Below are positions 10,971 to 22,500 of a stretch of DNA of 64,000 nucleotides, one piece after another. How positions within the stretch are numbered: the first letter of the stretch is position 1; the number at the start of each line of letters is the position of its first letter. The translations under genes were made by a program, and so were the position numbers. Origin of the DNA: Rotaria sp. Silwood1 (taxonomy: Eukaryota > Rotifera > Eurotatoria > Philodinida > Philodinidae); the NCBI GenBank assembly GCA_905250075.1, contig CAJNOP010000020.1, forward strand, positions 642,328-706,327, written 5' to 3'. The notes beneath the pieces were generated by a model that was not told the DNA's origin, ran no database searches, and saw nothing but the letters and a program-made list of their open reading frames with translations.

Positions 10971-13900
10971 ATGACTATCGAATTATCCTGTACATGGATA
11001 GGTGTTTTAATAATATTAATTGGTTCAATAGGTAATTGGTTATGTATATGTGTGTTTTTTCGAAAACGTTTTCGTTCGTCTATATTAACACCATTTTTTA
11101 TTGCTTTATTGGTTGCTGATTGTATTTATTTTACATTTCGTGTTATCAAATTATTATTCTATCAACAAACATTATTTGAAAATATTGTTTCTCAATCATC
11201 TTGTGCACAAAGTTTATTACTACGAATTTATGGATATTTTACACAATATGCACCACAAATATTTATACCATTATGTCATTATGAATTTTACATACGGTTT
11301 TCACTTTTACTTATGTCATTCTTAGCTACACAACGTGCTTATGATATGTTTCATTCATCATATAGAATGATACCACGAAATTCTTCACCAAGATCTTTTT
11401 CATATTTACTTATTCTATGTGCATTTATACTTGCATATTTATTTGAATTTTTTGGTTTAAATATTTTTTGTTCATCTGAACTTAGTTCAAAGATAGCTTA
11501 TCAATGGTATAATTATATACGTACAAATCTTTCAAATGAAACAACTCAATTAATTTCATTTATGAAAAATGAATCAAATAATCAAAGTGAAATTGATTGT
11601 ATTATTAATAATGCAACAATCTGTTCGCGTGAACAAACTATTCAAATAGTTCGTAAGTATTTTAATCTTGAAATAGATAGATTTATACGCGAGAGAATTC
11701 ATCGTGATTCATGTGAACAATGATTGCATTTAATGGTTCATGTTTTTGAATCAGTCTGATTACTATCAGTTAAGTATCGTGATGTCAAAAAGCTATTAAG
11801 TATCCAATGAAATAATGCCACATGTTTAGTATACGATAAAAATTTCTGAATTGATTTCTCAACCAATATTATGCCAATTCCAAAGGAGAATTATTATTAT
11901 ATTCAAAGCTTGCTCATTACACACTAATGAAAAAGAAAATACTTGTTACATAGTAAATTAGCCTTTTTAATATTCACAACAGAATAAATTGAATAATTAT
12001 TGTTACTTAAATCAAACAAGTACATTCGTATCGAAAGAAATGATGATGATATACTTAATTTAGTTCTAACGATATCTTTTAATTAATCATTATATCTGTC
12101 TTCTATTCAAGTAAAGACAATAATTATGCATTATACTTTTTTCTTTGATATATGCAAAGAATATCGATTGACTTTTAATAAATTATTTCAATCAATAAAG
12201 AAAAGAGTTGAAGAGAATAGTTAACCTGAATGAATATAGAAAGTGAGATTGTTTTCGAGGCAATATTAAGTATATTAGTCAATATAACATTGGATCATTG
12301 ATTTGTTCTCTTAGGTTAAAACAAAATAATCTAAAAAAAACATTATAGATGGGACTCATTCGACATGTGATAATCTGCAAGTGAAACTTTTTGACCTGAT
12401 ATATTCCATACAGAATTACACTTTTTGTAACCGCATCTTCTATATGGATTATAGAATTATTATAGGCACGCATGCACTTTGTGCGCTGCGTCCTGAAAGG
12501 ATATTAAGATGGTGAAATTTTTATGCTAATCAGTGTTATAGAGTACATTATGATCCGATGACTAGGACGAATTGTTTTTTTGGGTCATATTAACTATATA
12601 CAGTAGTAATTTGTCTTGATTTTTTAAAATTCTTGAATATTGTTTGATACTCGTTGTAATTTAATTATTTAAACAAAGTAATTCTTTACAAAATATTAGC
12701 AAAATTTAGAGTCATATTCGTTTGATTATAGGTTAATTTTATATTTAAAATATTCAAATAGAAATGAAAATCTTTTGATACGTTATTTGATGAATAATTT
12801 TCTATAGGGAAAAAAAAATTTTTTTTTTTAAATTTTATTCGATATTTTGTAGGCCATTATTTTGATATGCATGAACGTCCAATTGTTTATCTTATTCAAA
12901 GAATTCAAGTATCTACAATGGGTGCAAGAATGGCACGTAATGAACTTCGTTTAAAATATCATTATCATACATGTCCAATTCGTTTTGAACCAAATTTTTT
13001 TTTACAAATTTATAATCTTCTGTATTCACGTTTACTTGGTGTTAATCGATATACAAGTATACTTGGTAAGAGAATGTTTTTTGAAACACAAAATATCAGC
13101 TTTGATTGAAGCGGTTAGTAATACAGATGAAATAGTCAGTTGGTTGTATTTAATTAGCAATTAAAAAAAATACATTTGATACCCGTAGAAAAAATTTCGA
13201 TGTGTTCAGTGAAAAATATAGGTTTTATCAAGAGACCTTTTTTTTTCTTTGTACAAAATAGGGTAAGTGTATACGTTCGAATCAGTTTTCATTTCATTCA
13301 CATCCACACTTCATAACAATCATCGTGCTCAATTTTGGTTTTATAAACGGGAACTTTTTCACTGTTTGGAATGATATAACAGATAGACGCTTGCTATACA
13401 TTAAGGTTCAGTATATTTGACTGTGTTGTACTTGCAATAAACTGAGCTTTGACAATCTGTATAGTTTGAATTCTGTTTCAGAGTCTCACTCGAGTCAGGT
13501 CAGTTCAGCAGTCGGAATATTTTATAGATTCAAAAAGCGTTTTGAATATTATTTTCATTTAAAATTCTATCATGAGATATGAAAAAGCTTAATAGAAGAA
13601 GTTTGGTGTCGCACAATCTTTTCTTCTACTTCAGCGACATTTCTGTATTAACATCGGACAAGGATGTATAACGAATGCACTAGCTGTTCAATGGTGACAT
13701 AGAGGTTTGAGGAAGAATCCAATTCGAGTCACAAAAATTCGATCCGTGTTGTACATAGCATCTGTACTATGACATATTGATCATTTCATTTATTTTGCTT
13801 ACTAAATATTTTATTTTTTGAAAAAGTCTAATTGTTTTTTATTTCAAAATTTACTAGTTCTTGGAAGTATAATTCCATCTATCATAACAATACTTGCTAA

Positions 13901-14444
13901 TGCAGTATCTCTTCGATGGATAATAACTATTCGAGGTTCATTCAATCAACAATCACGATTATCACGTCGGCGAACAGATGAAACTCGTCGAGTTATTATT
14001 ATAATAACAACTGAATGTATTTTAGCTATTATAAATTCTTGGTTTGTTGATATAATATTAAGTATAAAATATTGTGGTCATTCAGTTGTAATTGGTGATG
14101 ATTGTCCACATTTTTTACGTCGTTCTCATGCCTTATTAGCTCTTAGTGATTTACTCAATTCAATGTCAAATATAGTTCTTTATTCATTTGCTGGTAGAAG
14201 ATTTCGTCATGAATTAAAACGTATGCTTAACGCATGGATTCTTGCTATAAAAAAGCGTATACCATGTTATTGTCGTATTGAATGGAAAAGATCAATTCAA
14301 TTAGCAAGAAAGTATGATGATGATCAATGTGTGGCTCACTCTGAATCATCAACTAAACAATCAAAACCTCCGAATTATCCATATGAACCAAAACATGAAT
14401 ATATTAAATTACGAGTTATTACTTATCCAACTTCTGTTGTTTAA
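10971..14444 (+). CDS. Class A-like GPCR, three exons, long ECL2
   Basis: The reconstructed coding exons are 10971-11652, 12853-13065 and 13858-14444 (493 aa). Both introns are phase 1, with donors C|GTAAGT and G|GTAAGA and AG acceptors that keep the frame. The start is fixed by an in-frame TAG six bases upstream and a splice acceptor (TTCTAG, ending 10963) just before it, which could serve a 5' UTR intron or a trans-spliced leader. Seven hydrophobic segments are visible: TM1 with GN at 21-22, TM2 with LLVAD (Asp50), TM3 ending TQRAY (120-124) in the DRY position, TM4 around 144-165, and TM5-TM7 in exon 3 with NIVLYS in TM7. Loop 2 is unusually long (about 165-298) with several N-glycosylation sequons (NLS, NET, NES, NQS, NAT). 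It is a plasma-membrane receptor, probably peptide-type; the ligand is unknown. Confidence 0.82.
11653..12852 (+). other. GPCR intron 1
   Basis: A 1.2-kb intron that starts GTAAGTATTT and ends TTTTGTAG. Reading straight through the donor gives a 23-codon extension with a stop at 11723, which I treat as intron. It holds AT-rich sequence and no recognisable insert. Confidence 0.75.
13066..13857 (+). other. GPCR intron 2
   Basis: A 792-bp intron that starts GTAAGAGAAT and ends TTTACTAG. The donor and acceptor phases agree and restore a Val codon before LGSIIPS. No insert was recognised. Confidence 0.75.
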
Positions 14445-16843
14445 AATCGAGACATAGTTATAAAAGAAATAAGACTTTTTATTACTTTATTTTAAACGAA
14501 ACAAATAACATCAGAGTAAATAAAATTTCTATTTTTGTTGTCTTAATTTTTTTTTCTTTTGTCATTCAATTAAATTACTTATTTGATGATCTAACTAAAT
14601 CGAAATATTATTATGTCCAATCAAATTGTTGAGTTGAAAAAGATTGAGTTTTACTATGTCTACTACTTTTTTGAAAATAGAAATATGAATTAAAAGTTTT
14701 TGAAATTTTCTTGTCAACAACTGACTACATCCACTTGAAAACGATGGAATATGCGAAGTAATTATTCGAAAGACAACCGGAAATTGCAACAACTCTCAAC
14801 TCAGAAAACAAGGATCAATGATCGTTAATAGACGTATTGAGATTTATTATCAATTCAAATGTTCGATCAACATGTTCGACTATTTTCTAAAGTTTATTTC
14901 ATTTATTCAGTTTTCAGTCTCTTTCATAATCTTAAAGTCAGGAACAAAAATTTAAGGTAGTTTTACTGTTTAACTTATCGTTCACTATTAAACAATCAGG
15001 TCAAACTTCTTTCATATATGGTGTGAGTATAGAGGAAAAGCAAAATGAGATCCACGCCCTCTTTTTAATTGTTCTTCCTTTACCATCATTTGGTTAAACA
15101 CAATCTAATATAAATTTTGAAGTATATCGAGTACAAATTGACATCCTTTGCTATAGATCATAATAGGCAGAATTCACAGACATCTTAGCAACAACGCTAC
15201 AAACATTACTGACACTCCTAACGATGTCTCTTCTTTATCACAGTCTGTGGCAGACATTGTTGATATCCTATCAAACATTGTATATTAATAATATCTCGTT
15301 ATAATATATGAATTATTTCTTTATTGCACTTCTAGATGATTAATTAAAAGAATGGCGAAGATACGTATTTCAAAATAGATAGAACAAAAATCATCTCTAT
15401 AATTGACATCAGCAGTTAGATTGTGTCAAACATTTGAACCCTGAAGGGATTTTCTAACAGGCTTTGCATTATTCTTAATTTATCATTATTCAATTGTTTT
15501 TTAAAAAAACTGTGAGAAATATTTTTTTTACTTAATCAATAAAATGTAACCTTTTGTTAAAAAGAAATTATCAACTCTTTTGAATCTTATACTTTTAACG
15601 ATTTATTTTTTATTTTACATGTCACTATTGTAGGACGGATATCTACTCGGTAGCTTCACATTTATTCGTACGACTTTCTCGTCTCATTTCATCAAAAAAC
15701 TATCTTAGGAAATGACTGTTTTGAAAATCTTTCATGCAGTTATATTAGGCAGGAAATTGCACTTCCTATCGTCGAACGCAGAGGTCATTTACGGTCACAT
15801 TTTTACTCCATATTTTCTATATATTATTACTTCGTAAACGTACACCGTGATGTACGATCGTAATATTGAACTATATGAATCGTTAATATATGACAATGCA
15901 TCGCACAAAATAGCTGCTTATAGCAGATGCAGGCTCGGCAACCGTCATCCGAAACATACGTCACAATTATTATTTCATTGTCATAACATAGAATGAAGTA
16001 AATAAAATGCATGTTGATTGTATCAAAATATGAAAACAAGAACTAATAATAATTGCACATTTTTATAGATCTAGTTGAATTCTTAAGCAAAACAAAACAG
16101 CATCGCCAAGAGATGGCGAAGATTACGGAATCTTGCAGTGTATTGTCACAGGAAATTGCAGCACTACTACGGAGGCGGGAACAATCCAACTCATATGACA
16201 CCCCGACTTAAAGATCTCTCTTTTATAACATATGACATCAAGCAAATATATATACGATAGAAATTGAATTTGTTCAGATGGTTTCAACTACTTTTTTTAA
16301 AAATATTTTTCAAAAACTTTTGTCTTCTTTATGTAATAGAATAATGAAAAATTTATAAATCATGTACACATTGCAAAAGATTTGATCGTGTCTTTGTTCT
16401 AAGAAATTTTTAATGTATAAATCCTTTATAAGAATCGATCACATAATTATTTTATTTAGAGACTAAGTTGAAATCATCCCAGTTATAAATATCGATCTTA
16501 ATTTTAGAAAATTTTAAAAAATATAAAGTGATTTTGATATGGAAAACATTACACAAAGTCAAGATACGAGTTGATTATGATTTCTTTAAAATTTAATCTA
16601 TTGTAATTGTTTATATGTATGATTATATTAACTTAGATTTTTAAAATAATATCTCTTAACTCAACAACATATTAATATTATCATATGCAGACTTCCGTAT
16701 TTTTATTTTGTCAAACGTTATTTTATTTATGTAATATGTGTTCATATCTTAAAGATATTTAATTGCAAACAATAAAATCTTTATCTTATTTTGTGAATAA
16801 AATTTGATTATTTTAATCGAACAAGTAATTGATAATATGAACT
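14445..16843. other. Gene-free spacer
   Basis: No exon series, domain or clear repeat was found. Open frames at 14595-14792 and 15827-16039 on the minus strand are short, isolated and not convincing. Confidence 0.5.
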
Positions 16844-16845
16844 TA

Positions 16846-17775
16846 GGTCAATTCAAAAGGTCTGTCAGAGATACCTTATTTCAGAATAGTTAGCTCAAAA
16901 AAGTTTTCTTTTCTTATGCAATGATAGAGAAAACGATGCTATATTTTTCTATGCTATTTGATCAATCTTCAACTATTATCAAAATAGTAAAGTTTTGCTA
17001 AGAACTGTTTTTGTGTGAAACTTGAGCTTTTTTAAAAAAATAATGATCATCAGCATTTTTTCAATAACTAAAGAATTGAAAGAGCTAGAGAGTTGCAGTT
17101 TTCATTGTTTGTAAGAGGAGAAGAAAATGCATCGGATTCCATGTTGCTGGCTTATTTGACCTAATTTTTATAAAATGTTCATTTGACCTCTTTAAAAACA
17201 CATCTAACCCATGAGGTGTTTACAACGAATTTTCAATTGTCAAGTATGTATTCAAACCGTCAATGGAAGATCTAAAAAGCTGTACAATGATCAGATGTTC
17301 AGAATTAATCATTCAGGAGTTATAGGTATTCTAGTTAACGCTTTAAGTGATTTTTGTAGCAATTTCTGTAAAAAAAGAAAAGAACTTTTTTGCTGTTTCT
17401 TTCGGTTAAAAAAATTTTTCGGCGCGTAAAAAAATTGATCAAGCAAACGTCAGACAGCATACTAGAAAATTTTCTAATATATAGTTCAGTACATCTTCTT
17501 CTTCTCTTTCAAACAATGAAAACTGCAGCTCTCTAGCTCTTTCCATTCTTTAGTTATTGAAAAAATGCTGATGATCATTATTTTTTTAAAAAAGCTCAAG
17601 TTTCACACAAAAACAGTTCTTAGCAAAACTTTACTATTATGATAATAGTTGAAGATTGATCAAATAGCATAGAAAAATATAGCATCGTTTTCTCTATCAT
17701 TGCATAAGAAAAGAAAACTTTTTTGAGCTTACTATTCCGAAATAAGGTATCTCCGACAGAACTTTTGGATTGACC
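16846..17775. mobile_element. Long-TIR foldback element, copy 2, TA target site
   Basis: The element is 930 bp long and flanked by TA (16844-16845 and 17776-17777). Its ends read GGTCAATTCAAAAGG and, inverted, GGTCAATCCAAAAG. The arms are about 285 bp each (16846-17130 and 17490-17775) and highly similar. The inner arm pairs ATCATCAGCATTTTTTCAAT with its complement and GAGAGTTGCAGTTTTCATTG likewise. The block ATGCAATGATAGAG ... GCTATTTGATCA ... CTTCAACTATTATCA matches copy 1 at 4655-5400, so both belong to one family. The core open frame (17211-17429) shows no transposase motif. Confidence 0.87.
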
Positions 17776-17777
17776 TA

Positions 17778-19300
17778 TGTATTTCTCAGTGTGCAATAGT
17801 TTCATCCAACATTGTATTTTATTGTTCTTTTTTTGAAGAATATTAGTGGTAATGATAAAATTATCTATTGAAAATAAATTCTTAGAAAAATCATGTATAA
17901 AACTAGTCTTCTTTTTTTTATCGTTTATTCTTAGTTAGAATAGATTTTTGAGTAAAAATGTTCGTCGGAAATTACTTTTTATTGAGCATGTTGTATTTTG
18001 ACGCTACTTAGTCATGACTTAATTCATATGTCCTACTTTTTAAAAAAGTAGTGCAAATAATTATTCATTTCTCATTAACAAGCTCGCTTATTCCTCTTTT
18101 CAAATGATGCTTCATTAATCAAATATATAATGAGAGAAACGAACAATTAATAGCCTTAAGAAGTTAAGATTTAGACAAGGACAGTTGTGGTAAAGTTACA
18201 AATAACAAAGAAAGTCAGCATCAGAAAAAAGAAGTTATGAAACAACCATGAATCAAATAAATTCCAAATGATATAAATATAAGGGGCATTGCCTTTCCTG
18301 TTGTCTACTCGATGACTAAAACATTTGTCAAATCATACAGCGTTCATTAAAGTATACAATGAGTAAAAGTTTAACTCGACCTACTAATGGAAAAATTAAT
18401 TCTTAATTATGTATTTTTTATTAATCGACTAGGAAGTGGCAAAAATAGTTATAAATATATGCTTGAAATCAAATTATATCTATAAATAATGTATCGTTGA
18501 TTATGTTTCAGTTTGAAATAATATTAGTTCGTTTTCAGATAATACATTTCATCATTGTTATGAATAGCCGTTTTAATACAATTGAGAGAATTCTTTTGTT
18601 GGTTCTTTTCTTTGCAATTCAATGGAACAAATAAACAAAAAGAAAAAAGAGCGAGTCTAATCATAAGCTTGAATGCATCATTCAGATAATGAAGGTTTAA
18701 TCAAAAATGATTTGAAAAACATCTTGAATGAGATTGGTGCTTGGCATAATTAATCATGGCTTCTTGTTCAAATTCGTGCTAAAGTGATAATTTCATTTTC
18801 TTAGTTTACATCTGCAAATCTCAATAGATTTGATATGATCCAAGTAATCTAATATTTCTTATCTTCAATACACGTCATGTTTAGAAAATAGAACAAAAAG
18901 AAAGCGAAATCTTTTTCAATAGAACACAAAATCATGGAATTCATACATAAGTTACTATATTCTCGATTAGAAAATTTCTTCCGTCAATTTTGTAAATGAT
19001 ATATTAGGTCAACTTGATGCTGTTCAACAATCATTATTTATCTGTCATTTATTTTCAGGTCACCGATGGATCTATAATTAACATTGTGAATCAACTCAAA
19101 GATAATATTTACCGGTGTAGTGGAAAAAAAAAATGATGTCCACAAAATTCTAAGGATATTTTGAACCATTTCTATTATTCTGATTTTATATTATTTGTTT
19201 GTGTTAGAAAAAGTTCTCTGTGTAATTTTACACAAAATGATATGATTTACTCAACTAATATGTTTTTTTTTCTCTCTCTCTTTCTGACGTAGACACAACT
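17778..19300. other. Gene-free spacer
   Basis: AT-rich DNA with no supportable coding sequence and no obvious repeat. Confidence 0.5.
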
Positions 19301-19302
19301 TA

Positions 19303-19597
19303 TTTGAAGAATGAGATTATAGACAAATTTCGAAATTTGCATTCTTTTACATTTGTTTTTTTCCCACAAGGCATTTTTGTTTTTACAGCATTTTGTTATT
19401 TGTTATGATAAGTTTACAACTCGTTTTGGTGATTAATGTATTCTAAATAATTATATGAAGTACACTAGTAACTGCAATGAACTATAAACATGTCATAGTG
19501 AAAGCTAAAATGCTACAGAAATAAAAATGTCTTCTGGGAACAACAAATGTAAACGAATGCAAATTTCGAAAATTTTTGTATAAACTCATTGTTCAAA
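19303..19597. mobile_element. Foldback MITE-like element, TA target site
   Basis: A 295-bp inverted-repeat element whose left end reads TTTGAAGAATGAG and whose right end, inverted, reads TTTGAACAATGAG, with TA on both outer sides. The arms share AATTTCGAAATTTGCATTC, TTTACATTTGTT and ACATTTTT/GCATTTTT blocks. There is no coding capacity. It is a different sequence family from the elements at 4655 and 16846. Confidence 0.8.
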
Positions 19598-19599
19598 TA

Positions 19600-22500
19600 A
19601 ATTAGGTTCTAATGTAGGAGAAAAACGTAATTATGGTGGAGTAAATTATACCGTTTTGCGCAGAATGACATTGTGAATCTTTCTAAAAAAAGAAAAATGA
19701 AATTCGAAGAATGAAAGTTGACCGAGATATTAACAAAATATGCTGAGAACTACACTTATTTCGCCATTCCCATTAAAAATAGCTAAATATATACAATCAT
19801 TATCTTTCTTTTATTTTTATAGTACCCAGACAACCTTCAATGCTTGTCTGTTCTATTTTCAAAATTATACGAGATTTTTTTAGTAAAAGAAATTAATATA
19901 GTAAGTAAGATTACATGTATTATCTTATTCTTTGTTGATATTTTTTTTATAAAAGTACTATATGTGCACATAGTCCATTATATTTGATGTTATGTTCAAA
20001 TGTAAACGAAGATATAGATCACAAAATGGGATTATATAATTATCGAGTTTACCTCATATAAACTGTTTTTTCTTAATATTCTTCATCAAGCATTAATTTA
20101 TATTGTATTTCATGAAGTTGGTTACCTAAGTTAAACATCGATGAAAGTTGTCGCATTTAACATGCATAATTAATATTTTTAACACAAAAAAAAAACTGAA
20201 ATACAAGGTAATATAATTGTTGAAAATAATTTTTCTTCTAAAAGATGAAGAAAAAATCACTTGATAATTTTCTCAAGTTAGTTGAAAATAAATAAATATT
20301 CGGAGTATGTTTAAATATGATAATTTGTAATGGAAATTGATATTAACTAATAAAATGTTTAGTTTTATGCAATTTTATAAATTCGTTTTCTTGTTATAAG
20401 AAATATTTTCGTATTAGCTTAGATAAATACTATAATAATCAAAGATGATAGGGAGCAATGAAAACAAGGAGTATTTTAATGAGCAAGTATATAATTTAAA
20501 TACTAGCCATCACTCAATTATGGATAAGGTGACTTTATGTTAAGCTATATTTTTGGAAAAAAAACAATTTTTCCTAGCTTAAATAAGCAAATTTTGATGT
20601 GTTTCAGTCAAAGAGTATCCGATAGGCTTTTCATTAGCAGGATCGGAAAAAATAATTCTGCAAGAAGTGTTTCTAGCGATTTGTCTTTTTCTTTCAACTG
20701 TAATCCTCTTATGAACTTCTCCAGGGTATGTTGACACCATTCATTGGAATATAAACTTCAAAGTAATAAATGGATACTTCTTTTTTTATTCTACATTCAT
20801 TTTTATCAAAAGCAAACATTAATATTCCCTATTGTATATCAGTATTGAAAGCGTTTTCTATCGCAAAACTAATAACAAAGGAATTTTCAATAAACTAAAA
20901 GCTCTATTTTAAATAATTGCTTATTTTTTATATATTTTATTTTAGCAGAACAAAAACTGAAACATATAATAGTAATAAAATTTTTGAAAAGATAATCATA
21001 ATTTTTGAATAACAATCTAAATTTATTCTAAATAAGCATTATAAAAAAACAAAGAACAAACATTCTCATACAACAATAAAGGTCTGTAGAATTAATTCTA
21101 GATTCATAAGCATCATAGAAAGAAAAAGATTTAACCGATACTTACACATTACTATATTAAAGAAAAGAAAAAGAATTTTGCGTTTCATAGTTTCATCATT
21201 AAATGAAAACTATACTGAGTTATTTATATCATTTTAATCTTCTCATGTGTATTAGTATGTTAGTTCTTTCAAGAAAATGTGCTTGAATAATTTTGGTAGT
21301 AAGTATTTTCAAAAGATAGTAAAAAATATCTATGTTCAGCGATCGATTGTTTCATCAATTGTTGATTTGAGGAATGGATAAGCCCATTTAGCATGAATAG
21401 CTAGATGATTGCTGTAGGCAGAGATTTTCTAATGAAGGCGTCCGCCAGGAGAAAAAACCCTTGACCATATGAATAGTTCTTTTAGCCCTGTATTTTCCTC
21501 CAGACATTTGTTCTCTAAGGGGGTGCTCAGGCATCGTTGGCAATCCCTGGTTAAGGCCCTGAGCTAGATAAAAAAATTTTTGTACTTTAATAATTAGTAA
21601 CCAACAGTATTTATTTGCTTCATCACTCTAGATTAAAACACAAAACTTAGTCCAAAGAAAAAAAAATAATATGCTTTATTTTCACATGCATTACTAATAT
21701 TAATGCTGCTACTGCTGATAAACACGATTTTTTCAATTGTATATATATTTTTATGTAAAAGTATATTTTCATGATTTATTTGATAATTAAATAGGATTTT
21801 TTTTTTATTAACTATTGATTAATTTTTCAACAATAAGTAATTATTGGATAATATGAAGTAAATCTATGTGAATCACATTTAAATGTCATTGATCAGTTTA
21901 AAAACAAATTATTATATGAACGGCAAAGAGTTGTATTCATAGATATTTCCTATAAAGCAAAAAGAAAACATTATGATAAATGACAGTTGATTATTATTGC
22001 ATATGATTGATTTCCATAAACACATAAATTAAAGATAAAAGTATCAGCTTGTTTAAAATAAATTAAATCATTTGTGATTTTATATTAATTATTCAAAAAA
22101 TGAACTAGAAAGCACCTCGGACACTTAATTAATAAAAAAAATTTTCTTTTTTTTCTAATGAATCTCATAGTTTTATATAGAATAAGAATGTAGACTATTA
22201 TTTCTGAGAATTATTATTCATCTGTTTATAGAATAAAATTAAATTCTTTCTATCATGTTGATAACATTCTTCTATCATAATTAATTATTTACAGTGAAAA
22301 ACAAATGCAAAAACAATCTTTTGTTAACGAAGCATATTTTATAGATCACAGAAAAAACTACATACTTTCTGAAGAATTTCATCCATCGAAGAGACATAAT
22401 TTTTGTATGCATGAAGAAATAATTATAATGAACACTATTTGAAATTGCTCAAGAACGGTAAATTTTAAAGAAAACATATCGTAAGAGGTATGAAAATGAA

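Noticed and set aside
11653..11723. Read-through end of GPCR exon 1
   Set aside because: A strong GTAAGT donor at 11653 and an in-phase acceptor at 12852 link to the rest of the receptor, so this part is intron.
17211..17429. 72-codon frame inside the second long-TIR element
   Set aside because: No similarity to the core of copy 1 and no recognisable transposase motif.
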